DNA from: Niastella sp. OAS944
GTDB lineage: Bacteria > Bacteroidota > Bacteroidia > Chitinophagales > Chitinophagaceae
Direction: 5' to 3'
Length of the DNA: 64,000 bases
NCBI GenBank assembly: GCA_024809215.1
Contig: JANUBW010000001.1
Coordinates: forward strand, 2,687,335 to 2,751,334
Shown here piece after piece: positions 35,636 through 44,758 of the stretch (position 1 is the first letter of the stretch; the number at the start of each line of letters is the position of its first letter). Both the position numbers and the translations under genes were made by a program. The notes beneath the pieces are model-generated. The model saw only the letters and a program-made list of their open reading frames with translations, ran no database searches and was not told the origin of the DNA.

Positions 35636-37045
35636 TTAGAATTTGGTCCAACCTTTCCACCAGGTATCGCCAGTTCCTACAGCACCGCGGTAAGTAACCT
35701 GTGTAAAGCCAGCAAGTTTAGAGTTATTAAAGTCAGCTGAACCTAACAGCGGAGAACCTGCTTGTGGAGTATAATCAGGACTACCGGTATGGTTGAATGG
35801 ATCGGTAAGTTTCACATCAGTAGTTAAGTCCAAGATAGAGTTGCCTGGTGAAGTAGTTCTAAACCAGGTGTCCATGTTGGCCTGAGTCCAACCGGTAGCA
35901 GGGTTAGCAAGGGTATACTTTAATGGAGTATTACAACCTGCAATTGTTACATACTGAATTTGCAGACTGTTGTCAGTAGTAATATTAGCATCAACTGCGC
36001 GGCCGGTTTGAGCATCGAGCAATAAACCCGTAGGCCAGCCCATGATAACTGAGTTGAAGATTGAAATAGCTGAGTTACGACGAATTTGTGCAGCGTTTTT
36101 AAACAATGAGTTACCTACATATGCAGATGTAGCACGGGGTCCTATAAGTGTTACGTTGCTATAGACAGCACTTGTTTGCGGTAAAGGTTTGGTTAAAGGA
36201 GAAGGCATAGAAACAGCGCTACCGTTTACGTCATTATCGCTTTCCCAACCATTTGAACCTGAAACGTCGGCAACACTGCTGTCGCGTTGTACAATTACAA
36301 ACTGTACTTTACCGCTATAACCGTTGTCAGTATCCAAATCATCATCGAGACCTTTGTAAGAAATAAGGTGTGTAAGATTAACAGTACCACCAAAGCACTC
36401 GAAAGAGTCATCGTTGGCATAAGATACCTGTACATAATCAATAGTAGTACCGGTTCCCAGTGCATATAAACCAAGACCGTTTAACTCTTTATCAGGCAGG
36501 AAGGCATAACCACCATATTCAATACGAACATATTTTAATGAACCGCTGTTGTCGGCATCATCAGTTCCACCAAACAAACCATTACCGCTACCATCGTTGA
36601 TACCACCTTCAGCTTCACCTAAGCCATAGGTGCCATTATAACTTGCGTTTGTTCTTGCACGGCCCATCAGCACTATACCAGCCCAGTCGCCACGTTGAGG
36701 GTTTGCCTGGTCTGAAGTAAAAAGAATTGGTTTATCAGCAGTTCCATTAGCTATGATTTTACAACCGCGGGTAACGATCAATGCACCCCGGCTTGTTTTT
36801 TCACCCACAATTTTAGTACCCGGCTCAATTGTAAGGGTAGCGCCATCTGTTACGTAAACCAAACCACGTAAAGTGTAGGTATTTGATGCTTTCAGGGTTC
36901 TGTCTGATGAAATTTTTCCAGACAGTATCGTACCTTCTGAAGTACCGCCACCGTTACCGGTGCCATCGCCATCTACTTCAATCTTTCTGCATCCGAATCC
37001 AAACAGCAGAAGCCCCCCAAGGATCAATGAAATTGACTTTTTCAT
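35636..37045 (-). CDS. Beta-helix lipoprotein paired with TonB receptor
   Basis: The 469-residue protein starts with a lipoprotein signal (LLLFGFGC, lipidated C19) followed by a glycine-rich linker. The mature part begins with the strand-rich LRGLVYVTDGATLTIEPGT and continues through right-handed beta-helix repeats (LKYVRIEYGGYAF, IDYVQVSYANDDSFECFGG, VQFVIVQRDSS). It has an aspartate-rich GLDDDLDTDNGYSG that may bind calcium. It is 48 bp downstream of the TonB receptor in the same operon, so it is a probable surface partner of the receptor, analogous in position to SusD but unrelated in sequence. The ligand may be phosphate-containing given the neighbours. Confidence 0.82.
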   Translation of the reverse strand: MKKSISLILGGLLLFGFGCRKIEVDGDGTGNGGGTSEGTILSGKISSDRTLKASNTYTLRGLVYVTDGATLTIEPGTKIVGEKTSRGALIVTRGCKIIANGTADKPILFTSDQANPQRGDWAGIVLMGRARTNASYNGTYGLGEAEGGINDGSGNGLFGGTDDADNSGSLKYVRIEYGGYAFLPDKELNGLGLYALGTGTTIDYVQVSYANDDSFECFGGTVNLTHLISYKGLDDDLDTDNGYSGKVQFVIVQRDSSVADVSGSNGWESDNDVNGSAVSMPSPLTKPLPQTSAVYSNVTLIGPRATSAYVGNSLFKNAAQIRRNSAISIFNSVIMGWPTGLLLDAQTGRAVDANITTDNSLQIQYVTIAGCNTPLKYTLANPATGWTQANMDTWFRTTSPGNSILDLTTDVKLTDPFNHTGSPDYTPQAGSPLLGSADFNNSKLAGFTQVTYRGAVGTGDTWWKGWTKF

Positions 37046-37093
37046 ATTTAAGAATAATTGATAGTTAGTTTGTATTGTATTTATACGTTTTGT

Positions 37094-39856
37094 TTAGAAA
37101 TTATATCCAAAAGTCAGGCTGAATGTAGTTCCGTAAATTCTTTGAACAGCCAACGCATCTTTTGATTTGGTGTATTTACCATCATCGTTAAGATCATGAT
37201 AGAATCTTGCTTTTTGGTTCAGAATATCGCTTACATTCAACTTCAGCTCACCTTTTTCTTTAATGATCTTTTTACCGATCTGAAAGTCGAGCAACGGACG
37301 GGGCGCTTCCCATATAGCGGGAACCTGCTCGTTACCTACGTAAGCAATACGACGACCAATTTGGTTATACAATAAGGTAGAAGTTAAACCCAGTTTCTCC
37401 ACATCATATTGCAAACCTGCGTTGATGATATAAGGGCTTTGTCCCTGCATTGGCCTGTCGAGTGACTTATTGCCAAATTCAACCCGGTTATGGATGTAAG
37501 ACAGGTTAGTTGTCAATGTGAGATTCTTCAATGCTTCAACAAAATCAAGTTTTTTGCGCATTTCAAATTCTACACCGTAACCTTTTGCATTATTTGCATT
37601 CTGATAGTTGAACGTGTTACTTGAACCAGCACCACTCTGGTTGAAGGCTAACTCAATTGGACTGTCAAAATATTTATAGAATACACCTAAAGTAAACAAT
37701 TCACCAGCTCTGGGATATATTTCATAACGCAGGTCGGCATTCGAAACTTTTGTTCTTTTCAAAGTTGCTGAACCAAGTACGGTTGCACCCAATTCAAAGT
37801 CGTAGAATGCAAAGTTCGACAGTTCACGGAACTCAGGACGGATAACCGTTTGCGAACCTGACAACCTGATATTGGTTGTGGGAGTTAATTTATAAGTGAT
37901 GTTCAATGCAGGCAGGAAATCCCTTACCTCAGTATGAATATGGCGACTATCACTTTGTTTAACACTACCAACCAGCTGGTCGAAGTTCTCAACACGAACA
38001 CCCCAAACTACCCGCAGGTCTTTTGTAAAGGAATTATCGAACTGAATATAGCCAGCATTCAGGATGCTGTTGGCCAGGTAACGGTATTGATTACCAGCAA
38101 ACTCATCAAGTGCCAGCTTTCCTGAAGTAAAGTTCTCTGCAGCAAACAATTGCTCTTCAGGTAAAGTTTTCAGGCTGTTATCGTACAACTTTACAAAGAA
38201 TGGACGCGAATCATATAAACGATCTTTTACCTGGAAGAAGTAACCGCCTTTTACCGTTTGTTTATTGCCAAACAGTTCAAAGGTTTTAGTAAGATCGCCA
38301 CCTGCAGTATATATATAGTCAGACAGGTTGCCATAGAATATACTTCCGGCTTTTTGTGACTGACCGGTAGAAATTCTTGCTTCATATAAACCGGTAGCAT
38401 CATTCATCAGGTACTCTGAACGGCGTTGTGCAGGTACATACTGGTCAAGGATATTAAAGCTGCCAAACCAGTTGAACTTAAGTCCTAAACCAGGCATATT
38501 ATGCTCACCAAGGATCTGCGTATTGTAAAAAATAGCAGTACGCATGGCCAGCTCTTTTGCCTTAATACTGTCGTTCACTGTTAAATACTCATAACCTGAA
38601 CGAATTGAAGTATAGTTATTTGAGTTTACGTTAAATAAGTTCTTAACGCTTATTTTATGATTGTTATTAAGATATATAGAGAAGTTGGCCATAGCGCCTA
38701 ACAATACCTCTTCAGAATATCTTTCGGTGTGGTATAAAAAGTCAGGAGTTGCCTGATCGCCATTTATACTAAAAAACGCGTTATCAAACTTATTGCGCTT
38801 TAAAGTTCTGTTATAGGTTACAGCCAGGGTTGCACCTGCTTTTTTACCAAAGATGTTTCCGGTAAGACCACCACTCGCCTGCAAAGAAGCGTTTGGCTGA
38901 AAGCCTGTTGTATTAACAGCCCAGTTGTTTGGAAAGTGTGCAGCCAGTTGGCTCTTATCCTGGTCTGATAAATTAGCGAATTTTGACTTGGTAGGTAATC
39001 CATCAGGTAACGCGCGGGTTTTGTTATCAAAACCTAACCAGTCGAGGTTGCTGCCTTTATATTTATAAAAGTCGTTACCAATTACGTTTGTATTGAAACC
39101 GGTACCTACCTGTATGTTAAAGAAATTTTGTGCAGGAATTTCTTTGGTATTAACCTGTACCAGACCACCAGCCCACTCGCCAGGGTATTCAGGAACGAAT
39201 GCTTTATTAATAATAATATTATCAATAACAGTAGAAGGGAAGATATCGAAAGAGAAAGTTTTACGGTCAGGCTCAGTGCTGCTTAATAATATACCATTCA
39301 GCATAGCCTGGTTGTAACGATCGCTCAAACCACGAACCACCAGGTATTTACCTTCCTGCACACTGGTACCAGGTACACGTTTCAACACTTCACCGGTATT
39401 CTTATCGGGCGAGCGGCGAATAGCTTCAGCAGAAACCACAGCTGCTACCGTATTCGTATTTTTTTGGAACTGTATTAAAGAAACGGTTGATTCTTTGCGG
39501 GCATTTGAGCGACTGGCTGTAACAGTTACAGTGCCCAAATCTTTTTTAGAAGTTGCTAATGTAATGTCAAGCTCGGTTAACTTACCGGCAGCTACTTCAA
39601 CCTCATCAATTGTTTTAGCTGCATAACCAACAGCAGAAAACGTTATTGTGTATTTTTTGCCTGAAGATACTGTTAAGGTGAAACGGCCTTCAACGTTTGT
39701 AGAAGTACCGCCCTGGCTGCCATCAACCTTTACAGTTACACCTGCCAGTGGTTCATTCTTTTCATTAAGTACTTTTCCGGTAACTTTTCCAGATTGTGCC
39801 TTAACACCAAAAGCAGTGAGTAAACAAGCAATTATAAGAACATAGATTTTGCTCAC
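37094..39856 (-). CDS. TonB-dependent receptor of the phosphate island
   Basis: The start is set at GTG 39856, which opens the signal peptide (MSKIYVLIIACLLTAFGVKA). The longer frame from TTG at 39880 would begin inside the TACTTTTG promoter. The ~920-residue protein has a carboxypeptidase-like domain (VTGKVLNEKNEPLAGVTVKV), a plug (AVVSAEAIRRSPDKNTGEVL, then VPGTSVQEGKYLVVRGL) and a beta-barrel ending TTFSLTFGYNF. It is first in an operon with the beta-helix lipoprotein and is headed by an array of 11-bp repeats. The neighbours (porin, DUF47, PiT) suggest uptake of phosphate or organophosphate; this is inference. Confidence 0.9.
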   Translation of the reverse strand: MSKIYVLIIACLLTAFGVKAQSGKVTGKVLNEKNEPLAGVTVKVDGSQGGTSTNVEGRFTLTVSSGKKYTITFSAVGYAAKTIDEVEVAAGKLTELDITLATSKKDLGTVTVTASRSNARKESTVSLIQFQKNTNTVAAVVSAEAIRRSPDKNTGEVLKRVPGTSVQEGKYLVVRGLSDRYNQAMLNGILLSSTEPDRKTFSFDIFPSTVIDNIIINKAFVPEYPGEWAGGLVQVNTKEIPAQNFFNIQVGTGFNTNVIGNDFYKYKGSNLDWLGFDNKTRALPDGLPTKSKFANLSDQDKSQLAAHFPNNWAVNTTGFQPNASLQASGGLTGNIFGKKAGATLAVTYNRTLKRNKFDNAFFSINGDQATPDFLYHTERYSEEVLLGAMANFSIYLNNNHKISVKNLFNVNSNNYTSIRSGYEYLTVNDSIKAKELAMRTAIFYNTQILGEHNMPGLGLKFNWFGSFNILDQYVPAQRRSEYLMNDATGLYEARISTGQSQKAGSIFYGNLSDYIYTAGGDLTKTFELFGNKQTVKGGYFFQVKDRLYDSRPFFVKLYDNSLKTLPEEQLFAAENFTSGKLALDEFAGNQYRYLANSILNAGYIQFDNSFTKDLRVVWGVRVENFDQLVGSVKQSDSRHIHTEVRDFLPALNITYKLTPTTNIRLSGSQTVIRPEFRELSNFAFYDFELGATVLGSATLKRTKVSNADLRYEIYPRAGELFTLGVFYKYFDSPIELAFNQSGAGSSNTFNYQNANNAKGYGVEFEMRKKLDFVEALKNLTLTTNLSYIHNRVEFGNKSLDRPMQGQSPYIINAGLQYDVEKLGLTSTLLYNQIGRRIAYVGNEQVPAIWEAPRPLLDFQIGKKIIKEKGELKLNVSDILNQKARFYHDLNDDGKYTKSKDALAVQRIYGTTFSLTFGYNF

Positions 39857-39877
39857 AAATTGTCTTTTTATTTGCGG

Positions 39878-39885
39878 CAAAAGTA
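39878..39885 (-). promoter_or_regulatory. -7 element of the receptor-lipoprotein operon
   Basis: The minus strand reads TACTTTTG, an exact TAnnTTTG match, placing the transcription start near 39871 and leaving about 15 bases before the GTG at 39856. Confidence 0.55.
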
Positions 39886-39916
39886 TCTGCGTGGCGTTAC
39901 TGCTATATTACCAGAA

Positions 39917-40017
39917 TGTTAAGGAATTATTAACTGACCGGGGTCAAGCCTTATCTAAAGGGTCCAATGTTACGGGAATGTTACGTGAGTGTTACACCAA
40001 CATTACGTAATTGTTAA
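39917..40017 (-). promoter_or_regulatory. Pho-box-like array upstream of the TonB receptor
   Basis: On the plus strand TGTTAC occurs at 39968, 39979 and 39990, followed in register by CATTAC (40001) and TGTTAA (40012): five hexamers at exactly 11-bp period. A second pair, TGTTAA (39917) and TATTAA (39928), also 11 bp apart, lies closer to the promoter. This is the clearest array in the window. The period equals that of PhoB direct repeats. Confidence 0.6.
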
Positions 40018-40067
40018 GTTGCTTAAAGTTGGCAGCTTTTCTAAAATTTGGTACGATATCTTATTGC

Positions 40068-41390
40068 TTAAAACCTAAACTGCAACCTCGCAGTAAACAC
40101 ATTGTCTTTTATATCGCTGGTGTAGCCGGCGAGTGAAGTCTTTTCGTTCTTTACAAAGTCGTACCATAACATCAACCGCACATTCTCACTTATTGAATAA
40201 TTATAACCTGCGCTTATTGTAGTATACTTAATATTGGTAGCGTTAATATTATTTCCGTCTTTACCAATCTCTTCTTCTTTCACTTCTGTATTGGGATCGT
40301 ACCAGTCGTATTTAAGCCCTACCTGGTGTTTATTGTTTACAACATTTTGCAGCAGGTAAATAAAGGCGCCATCAAATTTGCGTATATAATAAGGTTCCTG
40401 TAATAATGTTGGCGGCGTTTCTGAAGTGCCGGCCGATGCCGTTTGAGTTCCGCGCCAGTATTCAGCTCTTAACTCAGTGGCGCCTTTTTTATGCTTCCAC
40501 TTTAACTGCATATCGGCGCCATAATATTTACGCGGTGCTTTGCGGCCTATGTTTTCTACTGAAGAATCTACAATAAATACTTTCCTATTGCCTTCATCGG
40601 CTATTTCATAAGAGTACTTGGTGTTCTGGAACAACCCGCCGTTGAAATACGATAACCCGCCCGAGATCAGCAACTGACTGTTTAACGGGTAAGGTTTCCA
40701 ACTTGCACGGGCAATAAAGTCTTTATAAGAATCATACTCCTGAGTAGCGTTCAACCCCTGGCCATTGAAAAAGCCCGCATCTATCTTTAAATAATGTAAG
40801 GGATGACCAGGAGGCCGAGGCTCAAAAGATACCATGGCGCCCAAATCGCGTTCAACCTTCATTAATGTTTGCGACATTCTTCCCCGTTCAGGCGATTCGC
40901 GGTCTGCGGAGCCCAGGTTCACTTCATAACCAAATGGCCGGGCAAACATACCTGCAGTAAATTGAAGTACCTGCCATTTATTTTCAAATATGCGCCCCCA
41001 GATGTCACGTACAAAAACGCCCCGCTCACTGCCATCAAATTGAAAAACGAAGTACAGGGAGATCTGGTCATTGGGGTTCATATGAACATAATCGAGCCTG
41101 ATGCGGCCCCGCCGCATTGAAAAACGGCTATTGGAATGGGGTGCAAAATCGCCACCGCTGAAACTTTGAATTCCTTTCGACTGCGCAACCTGAAACTGGG
41201 GTTGAACATAACCCGTGAAATAGATACGATCGAATTTTTTATACATCTGCAACATACCCTTTCCCAGGTTGGTGGTGGTATCTATCATATCGGTGAGAAA
41301 CTGGGCTTTAGCCAATTGGGCAGCGCCCAGCAAAAACAACACAACAATTAATTTGCGTAGAACTGAAACCTGGAAACATTGAGAAGGCAT
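40068..41390 (-). CDS. OprP/OprO-like phosphate-selective porin
   Basis: The ATG at 41390 starts a normal signal peptide (MPSQCFQVSVLRKLIVVLF, cleaved after LAKAQ); a start at 41414 would place eight extra residues inside the repeat array. The mature protein is a beta-barrel of the OprP family: RFSMRRGRIRLDYVHMNPND, FTAGMFARPFGYEVNLGS and a C-terminal FTARLQFRF ending in phenylalanine. Arginine- and lysine-rich strands fit an anion-selective channel. It is oriented like the TonB receptor operon and faces away from DUF47-PiT. Confidence 0.88.
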   Translation of the reverse strand: MPSQCFQVSVLRKLIVVLFLLGAAQLAKAQFLTDMIDTTTNLGKGMLQMYKKFDRIYFTGYVQPQFQVAQSKGIQSFSGGDFAPHSNSRFSMRRGRIRLDYVHMNPNDQISLYFVFQFDGSERGVFVRDIWGRIFENKWQVLQFTAGMFARPFGYEVNLGSADRESPERGRMSQTLMKVERDLGAMVSFEPRPPGHPLHYLKIDAGFFNGQGLNATQEYDSYKDFIARASWKPYPLNSQLLISGGLSYFNGGLFQNTKYSYEIADEGNRKVFIVDSSVENIGRKAPRKYYGADMQLKWKHKKGATELRAEYWRGTQTASAGTSETPPTLLQEPYYIRKFDGAFIYLLQNVVNNKHQVGLKYDWYDPNTEVKEEEIGKDGNNINATNIKYTTISAGYNYSISENVRLMLWYDFVKNEKTSLAGYTSDIKDNVFTARLQFRF

Positions 41391-41414
41391 TATAGCAGTT
41401 TTTTGGGGTGGCAA

Positions 41415-41453
41415 TATTAAGCAATTATTACCTTACCATTAATTCTTCATAAC
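41415..41453 (-). promoter_or_regulatory. Pho-box-like hexamers upstream of the porin
   Basis: On the plus strand TATTAA (41415), TATTAC (41426), CATTAA (41437) and the weaker CATAAC (41448) start 11 bp apart, directly upstream of the porin start at 41390. A possible -7 element (TAATATTG, minus strand) overlaps the first hexamer, which is awkward for an activator site. Confidence 0.4.
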
Positions 41454-41625
41454 GCGCATTAGGGGTATACTACATCAACAGGTAAACACTGGTATAATAT
41501 TTTTATTAAGAATTTGAGAATTAAGGGCCTTATGCCTCAGACCATATAGTTATTAGGAAATCAACAGTTTTTTTAACCTTTGGTAATCAGTTCCTTAAAC
41601 AAAATAACAGCCTTATCCCGGCGAA

Positions 41626-41653
41626 TATTATCTTTGTGTTAAGTAATTATTAC
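41626..41653 (+). promoter_or_regulatory. Pho-box-like hexamers upstream of DUF47-PiT
   Basis: TATTAT (41626), TGTTAA (41637) and TATTAC (41648) start exactly 11 bp apart and end 36 bp before the -7 element, that is 10 bp farther than the array at the PhoB-like gene, about one helical turn. Confidence 0.45.
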
Positions 41654-41689
41654 CGAGGTGCCCTTTTTTTTATCCTATTGTATTAGTTC

Positions 41690-41697
41690 TATTTTTG
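41690..41697 (+). promoter_or_regulatory. -7 element of the DUF47-PiT operon
   Basis: TATTTTTG matches TAnnTTTG exactly, 18 bp before the start codon at 41716. No TTG lies at the usual -33 distance, which fits an activator-dependent promoter. Confidence 0.55.
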
Positions 41698-41715
41698 CCA
41701 CAAATTTTAAGGTAA

Positions 41716-42363
41716 ATGGGCTTAAACTCAATAATGAAGATTTTCATGCCGAAGGATAGGATTTTCTATTCCTTATTTGAACAGGTTGCCCACACTGTGG
41801 CCAAAATGGGTAAAGTGATGAAGGAAGTGGTTACCGAACCCGACTTCGACAAAAGAGCTGCATTGATTGCTCAGATTGAAGACCTGGAGCATGTTAATGA
41901 CGATTTCACCCACAAGATCTTTACTGAGCTCGGCCGGAATTTCATTACCCCCTTCGACCGTGAAGACATTCACTACCTCGCCAGCGCACTGGATGACATT
42001 GCCGACTATATTTTCGCATCGGCTAAAAAGATCAATTTCTACAAAGTAAATCCCAACGATCAGGGCATTCAAAAAATGGCCGATCTTATTGATCAGGGTT
42101 GCGAGCAAATAAAAAATGCCGTATTGCAATTACGCGATATGCGTGATATGCGCCAGATCACCGATGCACTTGTTAAAGTGAACAGCATCGAGAACCAGGC
42201 CGATGATATCTTTGATATGAGCATCGACCGCCTTTTTGAAACCGAACCAGATGCAAAAGAGGTGATCAAAAAGCGGGAAATTTACCAGGTAATGGAAATT
42301 GTAACCGATAAATGTGAAGATGCCGGTAACGTTATCGAATCTATCATTATTAAATACGCGTAA
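41716..42363 (+). CDS. DUF47 family PiT accessory protein (PhoU-like)
   Basis: The 215-residue all-helical protein has the DUF47 pattern FYSLFEQVAHTVAKMGKVMKE, an acidic central ALDDIADYIFASAKKINFYK and a C-terminal VTDKCEDAGNVIESIIIKYA. DUF47 proteins resemble PhoU and are coupled to PiT phosphate carriers, where they are thought to bind metal and regulate transport. The PiT gene starts 36 bp downstream in the same operon. An internal Met at residue 7 is an alternative start. Confidence 0.92.
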   Translation: MGLNSIMKIFMPKDRIFYSLFEQVAHTVAKMGKVMKEVVTEPDFDKRAALIAQIEDLEHVNDDFTHKIFTELGRNFITPFDREDIHYLASALDDIADYIFASAKKINFYKVNPNDQGIQKMADLIDQGCEQIKNAVLQLRDMRDMRQITDALVKVNSIENQADDIFDMSIDRLFETEPDAKEVIKKREIYQVMEIVTDKCEDAGNVIESIIIKYA

Positions 42364-42398
42364 CAGACAGGCCCTGTTTTTTACCTAACCGCTGCGCA

Positions 42399-43475
42399 AT
42401 GCTTACATTATTAGTTGTAATTATTATACTCGGACTGGCTTTCGATTTGATCAATGGTTTTCACGACGCTGCCAACTCTATAGCCACAGTTGTTTCAACC
42501 AAGGTACTCACTCCTTTTCAGGCGGTAGTTTGGGCAGCCATGTTCAACTTCATAGCCTTTTGGATATTTGACCTGAAAGTAGCCAACACTGTTGCCAAAA
42601 CCGTACACAGCGATTCCATTAACTTATATGTAATTATGGCCGGCCTTATAGCCGCCATTTTCTGGAACCTGCTCACCTGGTGGTTTGGTATTCCTTCCAG
42701 TTCAAGCCATACGCTTATTGGTGGTTTTGCCGGGGCTGCCGTTGCTCACGCACACAGCTTTGATGTTATAAACCAGGGAACCATCTTTACTATCATGCTG
42801 TTCATTGTACTGGCGCCCTTTATTGGTATGCTGGTAGCATTTATAATAACGGTCATAATAGTCAACCTCTGCCGAAAGGCCAATCCCTACCAGGCAGATA
42901 AATGGTTCCGCCGTTTACAGTTGATATCTTCCGCCGCCTTTAGCTTGGGCCACGGTGGTAGCGACTCTCAAAAAGTTATCGGTATCATTACTGCTTCGAT
43001 GGTGGTATTTGGCGCCTGGATGACAAAACACGGTATGCCTGTTCCCAAATGGGCCCACATACAGGAAGTAATAGACGCCAAGGGGCATAGCACCTATGCC
43101 CATGTGCCCGACTGGATACCCATTACCTGTTACCTGTGTATTGGCTTAGGAACCATGATGGGTGGCTGGCGTATTATTAAAACCATGGGAACCAAGATCA
43201 CCAAGGTTACTCCACTTGAAGGGGTAGCTGCCGAAACCGCCGGCGCCATTACGCTCTATGGCGTTTCGCAAGGACTGGGCGTACCCGTGAGTACCACGCA
43301 TACCATTGTAGGCTCTATTATGGGTGTGGGTATGACCAAACGTTTATCGGCCGTACGCTGGGGCGTTTCTATTAACCTCCTATGGGCATGGATACTTACC
43401 ATTCCTGTAAGTGGTTTGCTTGCCGCACTTGTATATTATGTTTTGAAGCTAATTGATCCTGCCGCAGCCAATTAA
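42399..43475 (+). CDS. PiT-family inorganic phosphate transporter
   Basis: The 358-residue membrane protein contains both PiT signatures. The first is GFHDAANSIATVVSTKVLTP near the N-terminus; the second, GLGVPVSTTHTIVGSIMGVG, lies near the C-terminus, with GIPSSSSHTLIGGFAGAAVA in between. About ten membrane helices are visible. It moves phosphate into the cytoplasm with a cation. It is second in an operon with DUF47 and followed by a strong terminator. Together with the outer-membrane porin upstream it completes a two-membrane route for phosphate. Confidence 0.95.
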   Translation: MLTLLVVIIILGLAFDLINGFHDAANSIATVVSTKVLTPFQAVVWAAMFNFIAFWIFDLKVANTVAKTVHSDSINLYVIMAGLIAAIFWNLLTWWFGIPSSSSHTLIGGFAGAAVAHAHSFDVINQGTIFTIMLFIVLAPFIGMLVAFIITVIIVNLCRKANPYQADKWFRRLQLISSAAFSLGHGGSDSQKVIGIITASMVVFGAWMTKHGMPVPKWAHIQEVIDAKGHSTYAHVPDWIPITCYLCIGLGTMMGGWRIIKTMGTKITKVTPLEGVAAETAGAITLYGVSQGLGVPVSTTHTIVGSIMGVGMTKRLSAVRWGVSINLLWAWILTIPVSGLLAALVYYVLKLIDPAAAN

Positions 43476-43489
43476 TATATTTATATTAT

Positions 43490-43530
43490 AAAAAAGGGAG
43501 TATGATATTAATTGTCATACTCCCTTTTTT
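43490..43530 (+). terminator. Terminator of the DUF47-PiT operon
   Basis: GGGAGTATGA (43496-43505) pairs perfectly with TCATACTCCC (43515-43524), with A's before and six T's after. The symmetry makes it able to act in both directions. Confidence 0.9.
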
Positions 43531-43678
43531 ATGACTGCTTCTTAGCAATTTTCACAGTAAGCATACGATTGCAACGCTCTCTTTCTACTTTGGTTTTTGA
43601 AATCCAACCGATTTTTTGCTACTTTGGCATAATTTACGAAGCCTTAGAGCTTTGCTTTGAATATAAACAATAGTTGAC

Positions 43679-44548
43679 ATGAAAGGAATCATCTTAGCCG
43701 GTGGCTCAGGCACACGGTTGCACCCAATTACATATGCTATCAGTAAACAGATCATGCCTATTTATGATAAGCCCATGATCTATTATCCGCTGTCGACATT
43801 AATGCTGGCGGGAATTCAGGATATTTTGATCATTTCAACTCCACACGATCTTCCCCAGTTTAAAAGATTATTGGGCGATGGCTCAAAAGTAGGTTTACGT
43901 TTCACCTATGCCGAACAGGCAGTTCCCAACGGGCTGGCACAGGCATTTGTAATTGGCGCCGACTTTATTGGTAACGATAATGTAGCCCTTGTTTTGGGTG
44001 ACAATATATTTTATGGCTCAGGCCTGGGCGAACAACTGTCTAAGAACAATAAACCCGATGGAGGCATTGTTTATGCTTATCATGTAAGCGATCCCGAGCG
44101 ATATGGTGTGGTAGAATTTGATAAGAGCAACAAAGTTATTTCAATAGAAGAAAAACCAACCCAGCCCAAAAGCAGCTTTGCCGTGCCAGGTTTGTATTTT
44201 TATGATAATGAGGTGGTAAAAATTGCCCGCGACCTGAAACCAAGCCCCCGTGGTGAATATGAAATTACCGATGTAAATAAAGAATATCTTCGCAGGGGGA
44301 AGCTCAAAGTTTCCATTCTCGACAGAGGAACCGCCTGGTTAGATACCGGCACCTTCGATTCCCTGATGCAGGCTTCTCAATTTGTGCAGGTAATTGAACA
44401 AAGACAAGGCATAAAAATCGCTTGTATTGAGGAAATTGCTTATCGCAAAGGCTTTATCACAAAAGAACAAATGATAACCGTAGCCCAACCATTATTAAAA
44501 AGTGGTTATGGACAATATCTTATGAATGTGCTGAAAGAAAACCAATAG
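43679..44548 (+). CDS. rfbA: Glucose-1-phosphate thymidylyltransferase
   Basis: The 289-residue enzyme makes dTDP-glucose from glucose-1-phosphate and dTTP, the first step of dTDP-rhamnose synthesis. The nucleotide-binding loop [14 protein letters not shown] is at the N-terminus. [12 protein letters not shown] holds the metal-binding aspartate, [19 protein letters not shown] is the sugar-binding part and [19 protein letters not shown] follows. Length is that of RmlA. The other rml genes are not next to it; a galE-like gene follows after a repeat-filled 210-bp gap. A TACTTTG-like promoter element (one base shorter than consensus) lies at about 43619. Confidence 0.95.
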   Translation: MKGIILAGGSGTRLHPITYAISKQIMPIYDKPMIYYPLSTLMLAGIQDILIISTPHDLPQFKRLLGDGSKVGLRFTYAEQAVPNGLAQAFVIGADFIGNDNVALVLGDNIFYGSGLGEQLSKNNKPDGGIVYAYHVSDPERYGVVEFDKSNKVISIEEKPTQPKSSFAVPGLYFYDNEVVKIARDLKPSPRGEYEITDVNKEYLRRGKLKVSILDRGTAWLDTGTFDSLMQASQFVQVIEQRQGIKIACIEEIAYRKGFITKEQMITVAQPLLKSGYGQYLMNVLKENQ

Positions 44549-44723
44549 GCAATAGAATAGGCAACGGGCAATAAACAATAGGCAATTGACAATAGACAAA
44601 AATAATTTATTATAAGTGAGGTTTTTGTCTTATAGCGCGTCATGGAAAATAGACCGCATTTGCCAATTGCATATTGCCAATTGATTTTTCTTGCCAATTG
44701 CAAATTGCCAATTGCAAATTGAT
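44544..44723. repeat. Inverted short-period repeats between rfbA and galE
   Basis: The left arm repeats GGCAATAnnnAATAGGCAA and GGCAATTGACAAT words (44544-44598). The right arm repeats TGCCAATTGCATATTGCCAA and GCCAATTGCAAATT words (44660-44723), its inverse. The 60-bp centre is unrelated. It is the same architecture as at 18068 and 26881 but with a different word. Confidence 0.7.
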
Positions 44724-44758
44724 TCAAGAACATTCACGATCTAAAATAAAACGATACA

